DNA of 54,906 bases from an uncultured Opitutia bacterium (lineage in GTDB: Bacteria; Verrucomicrobiota; Verrucomicrobiia; Opitutales; CAJWYM01): assembly GCA_913049555.1 (NCBI GenBank), contig CAJWYM010000014.1:1-54906 (forward strand), read 5' to 3'. A program made the position numbers and the translations under genes. A model generated the notes under the pieces. It had not been told where the DNA came from. It saw only the letters and a list, made by a program, of their open reading frames with translations, and did not search any database. This document shows positions 43,080-52,500 of the stretch, in pieces (the stretch's first letter is position 1; the number at the start of each line of letters is the position of its first letter).

Positions 43080-44255
43080 ATGATAGGAATCGTGGGTGCT
43101 GGATTGAGCGGTTTGACTGCGGCATTGTCTCTGCAAGCGAGAGGAGTGTCCTGTGCGCTCTTTGAAGGAAGTTCTAAAGTTGGAGGACGCGTGAAATCAG
43201 ATCGTTACGAGGGTTATATTTTGGATCATGGGTTTCAAGTTCTTTTGGATTCTTATCCCTTGCTCTCTGAGTTTAGCCGTATGAAAGATTTGCAATTAGA
43301 AGCCTTTGATCCAGGAGCAAGGATTTATTCAGCTCAGGGAGATTTACATCGCATTTCAGATCCCCTCCGTCAACCCTCTGCACTTTTGGATACCCTGTTC
43401 TCCCCAATAGGATCTTTCACCGACAAGCTCCGCATTCTAAAGCTTCGATTTGCCTCGACCAATGAACCTTTTTCTACGGCTCAATACTTAAAGGAATTTG
43501 GTTTCAGTGAGAAAATGGTGGAACAGTTTTTCAAACCCTTTTTCTCCGGTGTTTTTCTGGAAAAAGAACTCAAGAGCAATGCCGAGTATTTTCTTTTTCT
43601 CTATAAAATGTTTAGTAAAGGCTATGCCACACTACCCAAAAGCGGGATGGGTTCCTTTTCTCAGCAACTAGCAGATGCATTTCATGGAGAACTTCATTTA
43701 GATCACAAGCTGACTCAAATTGAAGACAAGGATCCAACCACGCTTCATTTCTCAAACGGAAAGAGTCATTCCTTTTCAAAGGTAATTTTAGCTTTGGATG
43801 CGCCCTCATTGTCATTCTTAATGCCTGATTTAAAATTGGATTTAGGAAAAAGAGCCGTCACTACCTACTATTTTACCGCAGATTCAGAAGAGAAAAAAAG
43901 AAAATCTTTGTTTTTAAATGCGTCAGGCAAGGGGGACATCAACCATGTCGCCGTTTTGTCAGATGTTCAGCCCAGCTATGCTCCCAAAGGGAAGACCTTA
44001 TTCTCCGTCAATGTTTTGAATCGGAACACACATTCTCATCAAGAAATCCAAGAACAATTGCAAGCATTGGACTGGTTTTCAAAGCCACTAGAATTTTTAA
44101 AATCCTATCGAATTTCTTATGCTCAACCGGATCAATTTTTTATGGGCCAAAAAGACCTCTCCACAGATCGCATTAAAATAGCAGGCGACTTTATGCAAAC
44201 GCCCTCCATTCATGGATCTATGCTATCTGGCAAAATCGCTGCCCAATCCATTTAA
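43080..44255 (+). CDS. NAD(P)/FAD-dependent oxidoreductase (amine oxidase/desaturase fold)
   Basis: A 391-residue flavoprotein. MIGIVGAGLSGLTAALSLQARG (1-22) is the FAD Rossmann motif with its Glu in FEGSSKVGGRV, the classic GG doublet. ILDHGFQVLLDSYPLL follows. Later segments include GFSEKMVEQFFKPFFSGVFLEKEL, TLPKSGMGSFSQQLADAF, VILALDAP, and a C-terminal IAGDFMQTPSIHGSMLSGKIAAQSI, the second flavin contact. The profile is close to phytoene-desaturase/protoporphyrinogen-oxidase-like proteins of unknown substrate that often accompany lipid or pigment genes. No carotenoid genes are adjacent. It starts at ATG 43080. Confidence 0.85.
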   Translation: MIGIVGAGLSGLTAALSLQARGVSCALFEGSSKVGGRVKSDRYEGYILDHGFQVLLDSYPLLSEFSRMKDLQLEAFDPGARIYSAQGDLHRISDPLRQPSALLDTLFSPIGSFTDKLRILKLRFASTNEPFSTAQYLKEFGFSEKMVEQFFKPFFSGVFLEKELKSNAEYFLFLYKMFSKGYATLPKSGMGSFSQQLADAFHGELHLDHKLTQIEDKDPTTLHFSNGKSHSFSKVILALDAPSLSFLMPDLKLDLGKRAVTTYYFTADSEEKKRKSLFLNASGKGDINHVAVLSDVQPSYAPKGKTLFSVNVLNRNTHSHQEIQEQLQALDWFSKPLEFLKSYRISYAQPDQFFMGQKDLSTDRIKIAGDFMQTPSIHGSMLSGKIAAQSI

Positions 44256-44282
44256 TATTATACTTTATTTATTGGACTCAAT

Positions 44283-44366
44283 AAGTGGGATACCTCTATT
44301 TCGCAACTGTCAATTTTTGAATTGTTTTGCCACTTGACTCAAGCATCCTTTAGAGTGAAATAGAGG
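44283..44366 (+). promoter_or_regulatory. Nested inverted repeats upstream of ppc, possible structured leader
   Basis: Within the 173-base gap before ppc are three sets of complementary arms: AAGTGG (44283-44288) with CCACTT (44330-44335); CCTCTATTTC (44293-44302) with GAAATAGAGG (44357-44366); and a local hairpin, CAATT-TTTG-AATTG (44311-44324). The first two sets interleave, an order that can fold as a pseudoknot or as two exclusive structures. GGATACC is also repeated at 44288-44294 and 44380-44386. Confidence 0.45.
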
Positions 44367-44428
44367 ATCCAGTAACAAAGGATACCCTAAAAACAGCCTA
44401 CTCGGATCAATAATCAATCGGTAAAAAA

Positions 44429-47245
44429 ATGACAGTAAGAACGAAATACAGAGGATTTAAAAAGATAGCAGAGGATCTTGACTATGTCATGGAGATCTTC
44501 AAGGAAGTTTTATCAGAGATCGGGGAGAAAGAAATTGCCGACAAATTGCCTTGGATAGGCAATCAATCGAATGACCAGCACATCAGCTACAACTCCAGCT
44601 ACGTTCAAGCAGCTTCCCTCTGTTTTCAACTGTTAAATATGGTTGAAGAAAATGTAGCCAATCAAGTTCGCCGTCAAATTGAGACAGAAAAAGGCCTCAC
44701 TGGTTGGAGAGGCTTGTGGGCCTCGCATCTAAAAAACCTAAAAGATGAAGGGGTGACTGAAGAAGAAATTTTAGAAAAACTAGCGCAGACCCGTATTGAA
44801 CCTGTTTTGACTGCACATCCAACCGAAGCGAAGCGAGTCAGTGTTCTTGAACAGCACCGAGAGCTCTACTTAACCCTCGTTTTAAATGAGAATTCGATGT
44901 GGACGCCCAGCGAATTGAACAATTTTCGGGAAAAGCTCAAGACCATTATTGAACGTCTCTGGAGAACCGGAGAGATTTACTTGGTGAAACCTACTGTCGA
45001 GTCCGAGCGAGCGGCTTTGCAACACTATCTTCAGAAAATCTTCCCAGAATCTATAGGAAGGCTTGACCGCAGGTTGCGAGATGCTTGGGTAGATTGCGGC
45101 TTTGACCCCAAGAAACTTGAGAATCCCCGTAATTTTCCCAAAATGAGATTTGGAACTTGGGTAGGTGGAGACCGAGATGGACACCCATTTGTAACCCCCG
45201 AGGTTACCGAACGATCATTACTAGAGTATCGCCTGCGTGCGATTGAACTCATGAGAGAAGGGTTGGAGCAACTACGATCTGGTATGACCATGTCGGATGC
45301 CCTCCAGGAAGTCCCCGAGTGTCTGATGAAAGGACTTGCCGCTCAATGGGAGAAAATTGGTAGCAAAGCTCAGGAAATTGCGGACAGAAATCCCTCAGAG
45401 CCTTGGCGGCAATTCATTACTGCCATGATCGAAAGACTACCCATTGTCACTCACCAAGAATCCTCGATCTCAGCCCAACTATCGACCAGTATTTATTACA
45501 GTTATCGCTACGCCTTTGAGTTGTTAGAAGACCTAGAGGTTTTTCGACAAAGTCTCATAGAGATCGGAGCTACTCAGATCGTAAAGGTCAATGTAGATCC
45601 AGTGATCCGACAGTGCGAAACCTTTGGCTTTCATCTAGTAAAACTGGATATGCGTCAAAACAGCGACTTTCATGACAAAGCAATTGAACAAATTTGTCAA
45701 ATCAGTGGCATGGAGGATTGGCATTTCAAAGAATGGCCAGAAGAAAAAAGAGTGGCCTTTTTAGAAAAAGAATTGGACGGAAATGTGCAACGCGTATCCC
45801 CTCTCGATAAATTAGAAGAAGAAGCCAGTAAAGTGCTCGGAGCTTTTCGAGTTTTTGCCAGACACCACGATCGGTATGGAAGCAACGGACTGGGGGGATT
45901 GATTTTAAGCATGACACGTAGTTATTCCGATTTGCTATCTCTATTCTTCCTCGCAAAAGAATCAGGCTTATTATTCAACACCGAAAAGGGTCCGATATGT
46001 CCACTGCCCGTCGTCCCACTTTTTGAGACGGTTGGAGATTTACAAAATGCACCCGGGATTATGAAGAAATTCATGGCCTATCCAATGACTCGACGGTCTT
46101 ACCAATTTCAACGTGAACGATTGATCGTCACTGCCGAAGGCAAGAAGAGTGAATCTTTAAGTATTCACAGAAACCAATCTTTTATCCAGCAAGTCATGAT
46201 TGGCTACAGTGACAGCAATAAAGACCAAGGCATCATTTCTAGTCAATGGGCTTTGCACAAGGCCCAGAAAGAGATCGTGAAGATCGGAGAAGAATCTGAG
46301 GTCACGATCCGCTTTTTTCATGGCAAAGGAGGCACAATCAGTCGAGGCGCAGGACCGACAGATCGATTTTTAGAAGCTTCCCCAGAGGGCTCTCTAAAAG
46401 CAGATGTTCGCCTCACAGAACAGGGAGAAACCATCTCCCAGAAATACTCCAACCTAGTGACAGCAACTTACAACCTAGAGATGTTGACCGCTGGAGTATT
46501 TCGATACTCAGTCAAAAGAAGTCGAACTCCTTTAGAAGATTCACTCGATACCATTATTGATGCGCTCTCTATCAACAGCTCTGAGAAGTATCGCTCCTTC
46601 CTCTTGAAAGAGCGCTTCATGGAATTTTACCGTCAAGCCACCCCCATCGATGTTCTTGAAAACAGTCGGATTGGGTCGCGCCCCTCAAGAAGGACAGGTG
46701 CAGCCACGTTGGATGACTTGAGAGCAATTCCATGGGTATTCAGCTGGTCTCAATCCAGATTCTTCATTCCCGGTTGGTATGGAGCCGGTTCAGCCCTGCA
46801 TCAGCTCAAGCTTCAAGACAAGCAATCCTTTGAAAAACTAGTAGCCGAAGTACCAAAATCTCCCTTTCTCTGCTATGTATTTACCAATATTGAAGCCAGT
46901 GTATGCAGTGCCCACAAAGAAGTCATGCAGTCTTTTGGAAGTCTCGTCCAAGATGACAATCTGAGAGAAGAATTTATGGGAGACATCATGAGCGAATACG
47001 AGCTTACCCAATCTCTAATAACAGAGGTTCTAGGGAAAACCGTAGACGAGCGAAGACCTTTCTTTAGTTACACCGTCGAAAAACGAAACGAACCCCTACT
47101 GGGCATACACAAACATCAAATCGAATTGATTAAAGTCTGGAGATCCCATAGAGATCAGGGCAACGAACAAGCAGCAGCAGAATTACTCCCAGAGATTTTA
47201 CTCTCCATCAACGCAGTGGCAGGCGGATTAAAAACGACTGGTTGA
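44429..47245 (+). CDS. ppc: Phosphoenolpyruvate carboxylase
   Basis: A 938-residue bacterial-type PEPC that forms oxaloacetate from PEP and bicarbonate. VLTAHPTEAKR carries the catalytic H130. WVGGDRDGHPFVT, GYSDSNKDQG near 591 and FHGKGGTISRGAGPTDRF near 629 are the signature substrate and metal motifs. SRIGSRPSRR lies in the activator-site region, and the C-terminus ends NAVAGGLKTTG, the family's typical tail. It supplies the citric acid cycle and opposes PckG. It starts at ATG 44429, with no Shine-Dalgarno but repeats upstream that may regulate it. Its plus-strand composition is A/C-rich compared with genes to the left. Confidence 0.97.
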   Translation: MTVRTKYRGFKKIAEDLDYVMEIFKEVLSEIGEKEIADKLPWIGNQSNDQHISYNSSYVQAASLCFQLLNMVEENVANQVRRQIETEKGLTGWRGLWASHLKNLKDEGVTEEEILEKLAQTRIEPVLTAHPTEAKRVSVLEQHRELYLTLVLNENSMWTPSELNNFREKLKTIIERLWRTGEIYLVKPTVESERAALQHYLQKIFPESIGRLDRRLRDAWVDCGFDPKKLENPRNFPKMRFGTWVGGDRDGHPFVTPEVTERSLLEYRLRAIELMREGLEQLRSGMTMSDALQEVPECLMKGLAAQWEKIGSKAQEIADRNPSEPWRQFITAMIERLPIVTHQESSISAQLSTSIYYSYRYAFELLEDLEVFRQSLIEIGATQIVKVNVDPVIRQCETFGFHLVKLDMRQNSDFHDKAIEQICQISGMEDWHFKEWPEEKRVAFLEKELDGNVQRVSPLDKLEEEASKVLGAFRVFARHHDRYGSNGLGGLILSMTRSYSDLLSLFFLAKESGLLFNTEKGPICPLPVVPLFETVGDLQNAPGIMKKFMAYPMTRRSYQFQRERLIVTAEGKKSESLSIHRNQSFIQQVMIGYSDSNKDQGIISSQWALHKAQKEIVKIGEESEVTIRFFHGKGGTISRGAGPTDRFLEASPEGSLKADVRLTEQGETISQKYSNLVTATYNLEMLTAGVFRYSVKRSRTPLEDSLDTIIDALSINSSEKYRSFLLKERFMEFYRQATPIDVLENSRIGSRPSRRTGAATLDDLRAIPWVFSWSQSRFFIPGWYGAGSALHQLKLQDKQSFEKLVAEVPKSPFLCYVFTNIEASVCSAHKEVMQSFGSLVQDDNLREEFMGDIMSEYELTQSLITEVLGKTVDERRPFFSYTVEKRNEPLLGIHKHQIELIKVWRSHRDQGNEQAAAELLPEILLSINAVAGGLKTTG

Positions 47246-47263
47246 TTTAAATATACATTCATA

Positions 47264-47320
47264 ATTTGTTTCTAAAATATTTTTGTCCTTTGGTATAAGA
47301 ACAAAATTTTAGAAACAAAT
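47264..47320. terminator. Long hairpin terminating ppc (possibly bidirectional)
   Basis: ATTTGTTTCTAAAAT (47264-47278) and ATTTTAGAAACAAAT (47306-47320) are perfect 15-bp inverted arms, extended inward by further pairing (TTTTTGT with ACAAAA). It begins 19 bases past the ppc stop. A minus-strand gene points toward it, so it can serve both strands. It is almost all AT. Confidence 0.6.
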
Positions 47321-47453
47321 GACTGTAGATTGTATCCATTGTAAATCAGTTCTATTGAAACCGGTCCATCATGAACGGATAAAAACAAAAACTCACCAAA
47401 CCTAATCTTTTGCCCATCTTGTTTTTGAACCTCAAAAGATGGAGCCAAGCAAT

Positions 47454-48056
47454 TCAACGAGCCAACTTTTGCAACTCTAGTTCTGCAAGTTTTCTGGAAG
47501 TAATGTCCTCCACAGTTCCCTCATAATAAAGAATCTCCCCCGTTTCATCATGAACTGCCCGAGCGTTTTCTTTGATCCAGATGGTTTTCCCATCACTTCT
47601 CTTTACCTCTGACTCAAACTCAATCACCCGATCATTTTTGCTAAGAATATCTTGAAACTCCATTCTCTTATGGGGATCTAGGTATAATTGTTTGGCAATG
47701 TCATTGAGATGGAAAATAAGCTCATGCGTATCATCATAACCATAGATTCTAGCCAAGGGCTTGTTCGCAAAAATATATTTTCCAGTGGGAGTGGTTTGAA
47801 AGATCCCCTCAGAGGTATTCTCAATGATAGAAGAAAGCTGGTTTGCTTGTTTGACGTACTTATCTGCCTTCTTACGAAGCGATTCATTTTCCATCAAGAG
47901 TTGTCTGACTCGGTAGTCATGGGCCCGATTGTCCGTATTGTTTTTATTTCTTGTTTTAGGTCTGACAAGAGAGCCCACTTGGTTCGACAAGGAGTCCAGA
48001 AAACGGACAAAAAAGTTTTTGTTTAAGGGTAGGTAGTTATTTTTTGAAACACTCAT
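47454..48056 (-). CDS. Orphan PAS/PAC-domain sensor protein
   Basis: A 200-residue protein from ATG 48056 (MSVSKNNY); the frame is open to a TTG at 48131. A basic N-terminus and a short coiled coil (MENESLRKKADKYVKQANQL) lead into one PAS domain (SSIIENTSEGIFQTTPTGKYIFANKPLARIYGY) and PAC motif (WIKENARAVHDETGEILYYEGTVEDITSRKLAELELQ). In most proteins this end leads into a kinase, GGDEF or another PAS, but here the gene stops at once. So it is either a stand-alone PAS sensor or a 3'-truncated one. The minus-strand frame after the stop (to 47272) shows no output domain. Ligand and partner are unknown. Confidence 0.75.
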   Translation of the reverse strand: MSVSKNNYLPLNKNFFVRFLDSLSNQVGSLVRPKTRNKNNTDNRAHDYRVRQLLMENESLRKKADKYVKQANQLSSIIENTSEGIFQTTPTGKYIFANKPLARIYGYDDTHELIFHLNDIAKQLYLDPHKRMEFQDILSKNDRVIEFESEVKRSDGKTIWIKENARAVHDETGEILYYEGTVEDITSRKLAELELQKLAR

Positions 48057-48131
48057 ATTGAATTGGGTGTTTGCATTTGTAATGCCAATCAAAAAGATTG
48101 CAAACAAAAGATTATTTTTTTCAAAATCCAA

Positions 48132-48728
48132 AAATTAGTCGGAAATCTTTCAGCTCCAAAAGAGATATGATTAAACAAGATGGTTGATTTTTTCATAGGG
48201 ATTCTCTTTAGCCAAGGCTGAATCCCAAAAGTTACATACAGGTAAATGGACCGTTCTTACAGCGGGAGAATGCGAAACTTAGACCTCCTCCAAGGCTGCA
48301 ATCCAATGGGGATTTTAGGCACTCCGATCAATCCTTTGGATTCCTCTCCAGTAGTAGTTCGCATGGACAATATAACAAGCAATCATTTTAAAATTATGCT
48401 TCAGCAAAAAATGCCCCTTTTATCCCAAACCAATCGCACTCTTTTCAATCGTTCCATCCTATTGTTGGCACTTCGGATTTTGCTAAGAAATAATAAATAA
48501 TACATTCAGAAATCCATCCTAAAAAATCGGATCGATTGCAATCTAAGGTTTTCTAACCTTGAAAATAAAAAAACTTTCACCCTGTAGTTCAGTTGTAATG
48601 GGCTCTCCGAGTGATTATTAAAAAACTCGACTCAAAATTCAAAAAAAAGGATTGCAAGGAAAATGAACGTTTAATTTAATGAATATGTATGCAACTCATT
48701 TTTAAGTCTAACAATTACTCGCCCCAAA
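48132..48728. other. 600-bp gap between the PAS gene and the HEAT-like gene
   Basis: Apart from the possible domain remnant at 48246-48500 it shows no gene. It must contain divergent promoters for the PAS gene and the exported protein pair, but no boxes are clear. The stretch 48500-48720 is very AT-rich. Confidence 0.4.
48246..48500 (+). pseudogene. Probable remnant of a secreted lectin-like domain
   Basis: An 84-codon open frame in an otherwise gene-free 600-base gap. GCNPMGILGTPINPLDSSPVV, then VRMDNITSNHFKIMLQQK, follows the pattern NPVVIAGPPS..G..P..VRLRNVTSTGFEIRLQEW found in repeated domains of secreted bacterial adhesin-like proteins. The match begins abruptly, there is no signal peptide, and after LQQK the frame loses any resemblance, so I read it as a decayed fragment. 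It might be a diverged small gene, or the match may be coincidental. Confidence 0.35.
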
Positions 48729-49574
48729 GTGGTTCTAATTTTGGAGAGTTTTTGGGTGATATTAGTTGTAAGAGGTAGGTCTTTTTTTACATTATTTCTA
48801 TTTTCGTTTTTTTCTTACCTGATTTTTCACGGTAGTTTATTTGCCACTGATTATGTAGTTGGCAAGAAGTCCTGCAACTACGAAACCCGTTTCAGAATCA
48901 TTCATGGATATCATTCTTATTTGCCCAAAGACAAAATCTCACCACTTTTAAATTTCTTATTAGAAACCAACCCCCAAGAAATTGCATCCAAAGAAGAGCT
49001 CGTTGCACTTCGCAATGATGTAGCTGACAAACTCCTAAATCAGCGACAAATTGATTTAGAATTAGCCCCAGCCTTCTTCAAAATTCTAAAAGACAATACT
49101 TATTGGTATGTTTGGAGAAATTACATCCTCCAGAAGCTAGACCACTTACACCGAGTTGACACCCGATCTCAAGTAAGAGAGCAAATTATTTCCGAACTTG
49201 AGGCCGCAGCCATAAGCCATGAAATTACGATCTCAGGGACTGCTTTACTTACATTGGATCGCCTGGTTAATGATGGTATTTACACTAAAGACAACTTCCT
49301 AAAGCTTGCAGAGCACACATTAGCAGAGGAGCATATCAAGTGGCAGGACAAAATAACCATTCTGCATCTGTCTGCCAAGTATGGTTCCTCCAAGGCAATT
49401 AAATCCGCACGTCTTTACCTACAATCCAGCAATCCGACTCTATTAAAAGTAGCTTCGATTGCTGTGATAGGAAATTATGGCAAAGCAACCGACCAACAAC
49501 TCCTGACAAACTTCAGAGATCACCCAGATTATCGATTGAGAAGAGCCAGCAAGGTAGCTCTCAAAAAACTTTAA
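48729..49574 (+). CDS. Exported HEAT-like repeat protein
   Basis: A 281-residue protein. A hydrophobic N-terminal segment (SFFTLFLFSFFSYLIFHGSLFA) is a signal peptide with likely cleavage before TDYVVG. The mature part is all-helical. The C-terminal third has HEAT-like pairs (DKITILHLSAKYGSSKAIKSARLYLQ, LLKVASIAVIGNYGKATDQQLLTNF, YRLRRASKVALKKL). There is no enzyme motif. The start is uncertain: GTG 48729 gives the full frame, but in-frame TTG or GTG codons up to about 48755 would still leave the signal peptide. It precedes the giant PA14 gene by 5 bases, so the two are probably made and exported together. Confidence 0.7.
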   Translation: MVLILESFWVILVVRGRSFFTLFLFSFFSYLIFHGSLFATDYVVGKKSCNYETRFRIIHGYHSYLPKDKISPLLNFLLETNPQEIASKEELVALRNDVADKLLNQRQIDLELAPAFFKILKDNTYWYVWRNYILQKLDHLHRVDTRSQVREQIISELEAAAISHEITISGTALLTLDRLVNDGIYTKDNFLKLAEHTLAEEHIKWQDKITILHLSAKYGSSKAIKSARLYLQSSNPTLLKVASIAVIGNYGKATDQQLLTNFRDHPDYRLRRASKVALKKL

Positions 49575-49579
49575 TATTC

Positions 49580-52500
49580 ATGATGAAAAATCCACACTCA
49601 ATGATCCATCCTAACGGCATCCAAAAAATTGGGTTGTCTCTTACTTTATTGTTAACATTTTTGGGCATCTCCTGCCTGCAGGCACAAGTAAGTATTCCCT
49701 ACCAAGAGGATTTTGAAACTCTAGTAACAGGAGACTTAGACGGCCAAAACGGATGGGTATCCGACAAAGGAGTGGTCATACTAAGCAACGAAAACCTAGC
49801 TCATTCCGGGGTCAACTATGTTCGCATTCCTCCCAACGCCGACTTCCGTCTCGCGCAACTCACCCTCGATGGTTCTACAATTGCCAAGCCCGTTTATCTA
49901 GACTTTTTTGTCAAGCCAGTAGCTGTTTTAGACGATGAGAATACAGCCCTCGAATTTTTAGATGCACAAGGAGCCCTCATCAAATTTATCAAAATCGATC
50001 GCGAAGGTCAGATATCTGTGCTCAACGGAGACGGACAAGGTTCTGGCGACTGGTTGCCCATCGGCAAACCTTACAACCTCACAACCAATCATCAAAGTCT
50101 CAACTGGATTCGCATTACACTCAAGCTCGACTTCCAGCATCAAATCTATGATGTTTGGTTGGACGAACAGTTGGAAGCCGTCAACTTAGGTTTTATACAA
50201 GACACTCCATACTTTGCAGACCTTTCCATCATGGGTTCCACCTCTGCAGAAATTCTGGTAGATGGGATACAAGTAGTCGAATACAACCCACTTGACACTT
50301 TGATTCACTCTGAAGAAGAAATCCTTTCCCTAGCAAACTTGCAATTGTGGCTCACTGCCAGAAAAGGCACGGTTCTCCACTCAAACTCCGTATCTTTTTG
50401 GAAGGACCAAAGCAATCAAGGATTTGCAGCCTATCAACTAGATCCAGTCAAACAACCCCAAAAGGTTCAATATGACAATCTGGACTACTTAGAATTCTCA
50501 GACACTGACAACACCGAGCTAGTCATCGACCATGCAGAAAATTTAAACTTCACCAATGGAACCCTATTCACCGTTCAAAGACACCCCCAGAGGGAACTAA
50601 ACCCAAAATGGTCCGTTCTAAAAGGAAACGTTTGGAACCATGCAGGCTATGGTATCTCAAACTCCTCCACAAGCGATCCAGTAGCTTCAGGTTTTTACAT
50701 CCATGGCAGTCAAACCGCCCCTGAAACTAAGTCTTCAGTATTCACTGCAAAAGTAGCCAGAGAAGTTCCCACAATCTCAACCTTTGTTCTCGATCAAGAA
50801 GAGCTAGAGGTTCGAGCCTACTCCAATGGATTCAATGAGAGAATCAAAACACTCGACCAAAAAACTGACTTTTCCAACCTACAAAACCTCAGCATCGGAG
50901 CTGGGGGTCAATTCACTGGTTCCATCGCAGAATACCTCTACTTCAATCGCGTGCTTTCATCCGCTGAAATTCAGACTGTAGAAAACTTTCTCGCCCATTA
51001 CTATTCCATTCCATTGGATCGAGACCAAGACGGATGGGACGATCTTTGGGAATCCAACACATTCGGATCCGTTGATCAGGATCCATCCACAGACTATGAT
51101 CAAGATGGATTGACAAACGGCTACGAATTAGCAAACAGCCTCGACCCCACCCAAAAAGAATTTGAATTCAACGGCACTGGCTATACCTTCAACAGGATCT
51201 TTCAGGAAATTGCCGGCAAAGAAATTGGAGACCTCACCACAAGTAATAAATTTCCCCTCCTTCCAGACGAAGTCCTCAAAATCACCGAGTTGAAAACCCC
51301 AACCAAATACGGAGACAACTACGGCAGCCAAATCACCGCCTTCCTATACCCGCAAGTAACAGGCACTTATACTTTCAACATCCGCGGAGACAACCGTGCA
51401 GAACTTTGGCTAAGCAGCAATGAGAAAGCGGAAAACCGCCAGAAAATTGCCGAAGTCGCTAACCCTACCTACAACTGGGCCAAGTACCCATCTCAAACCT
51501 CCCCATCCATCCAACTTAAGGCCGGACAAAAATATTACCTCGAAGTTTTGCACAAAGAAGAAAAAGGGAATGACTTTTTAGAAGTAGCCTGGACCATTCC
51601 CGGAGACGTTCAAAAAACCTTATCAGGAGCCTTCTTATCGCCAGTAGGTCTGGAAAATGACACAGACATGGACTCCCTTCCAGACCCCTGGGAGCAAGAA
51701 CACTTCAACAGTCTAAAATTCAGCTTCAAGGACGACAACGACAACGATGGATTGTCCAATCTAGTAGAATTCAACAATCAACTGGATCCCCTGAGTGCAG
51801 ATTTAGGCATCGCTCAAGGCGCACTATTAAGAGAAGTCTGGACTCAACTCTCAGGCAACCAGCTCTCTTCCCTTACCAGCAGCAAAAACTATCCCCTCAA
51901 TCCAAATTACAAAATCTTGGTAAATTCCACTCAAAGAGACCAGAACTGGAGCCAAAGCTTCGGAGAAAAAATATCTGGCACACTGGAACCGAAAATCTCA
52001 GGAAACTACTACTTTCAGGTCGCAGGAGACGATCAGGTAGAACTCTGGCTAAGTTCCACCAAGAGCCCCGCCCAAAAAAAGCGGATTGCTTACACAGAAT
52101 CACTCACCCGAGTAGACCAGTGGAACAAATTTCCTGAGCAGAAATCCACTGCAATTTACTTACAGCAAGGGGAAAGCTACTACCTAGAAATCCTCCACAA
52201 ACAAAACGGTTCGCTCGAGAGTCTTCAAGTTGAGTGGAAGATGCCAGGAGGATTCTTTGAGCCCATCAACAAGCATTTCATTTCACCCGTAAGCAAACAA
52301 GTAGGCTTTGCGCTCTTGGAAGTCTGGGAGCAAATCCCATACTCAGGGCTCAATCATTTAGTTCAGAATGAAAACTTCCCCAACAACCCCGACAGCGCAC
52401 AATACGTCCCCGGCTTTCAAATCCCTCACCAACATAAAGACCGCTACGGATCCAGACTGAGAGCCTATATAAAACCCACCCAGACAGGGCCATACACCTT

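Noticed and set aside
47272-47457. 61-codon minus-strand frame starting TTG inside the PAS stop
   Set aside because: It runs through the long hairpin after ppc, starts with TTG, has no known motif and no Shine-Dalgarno; more likely chance.
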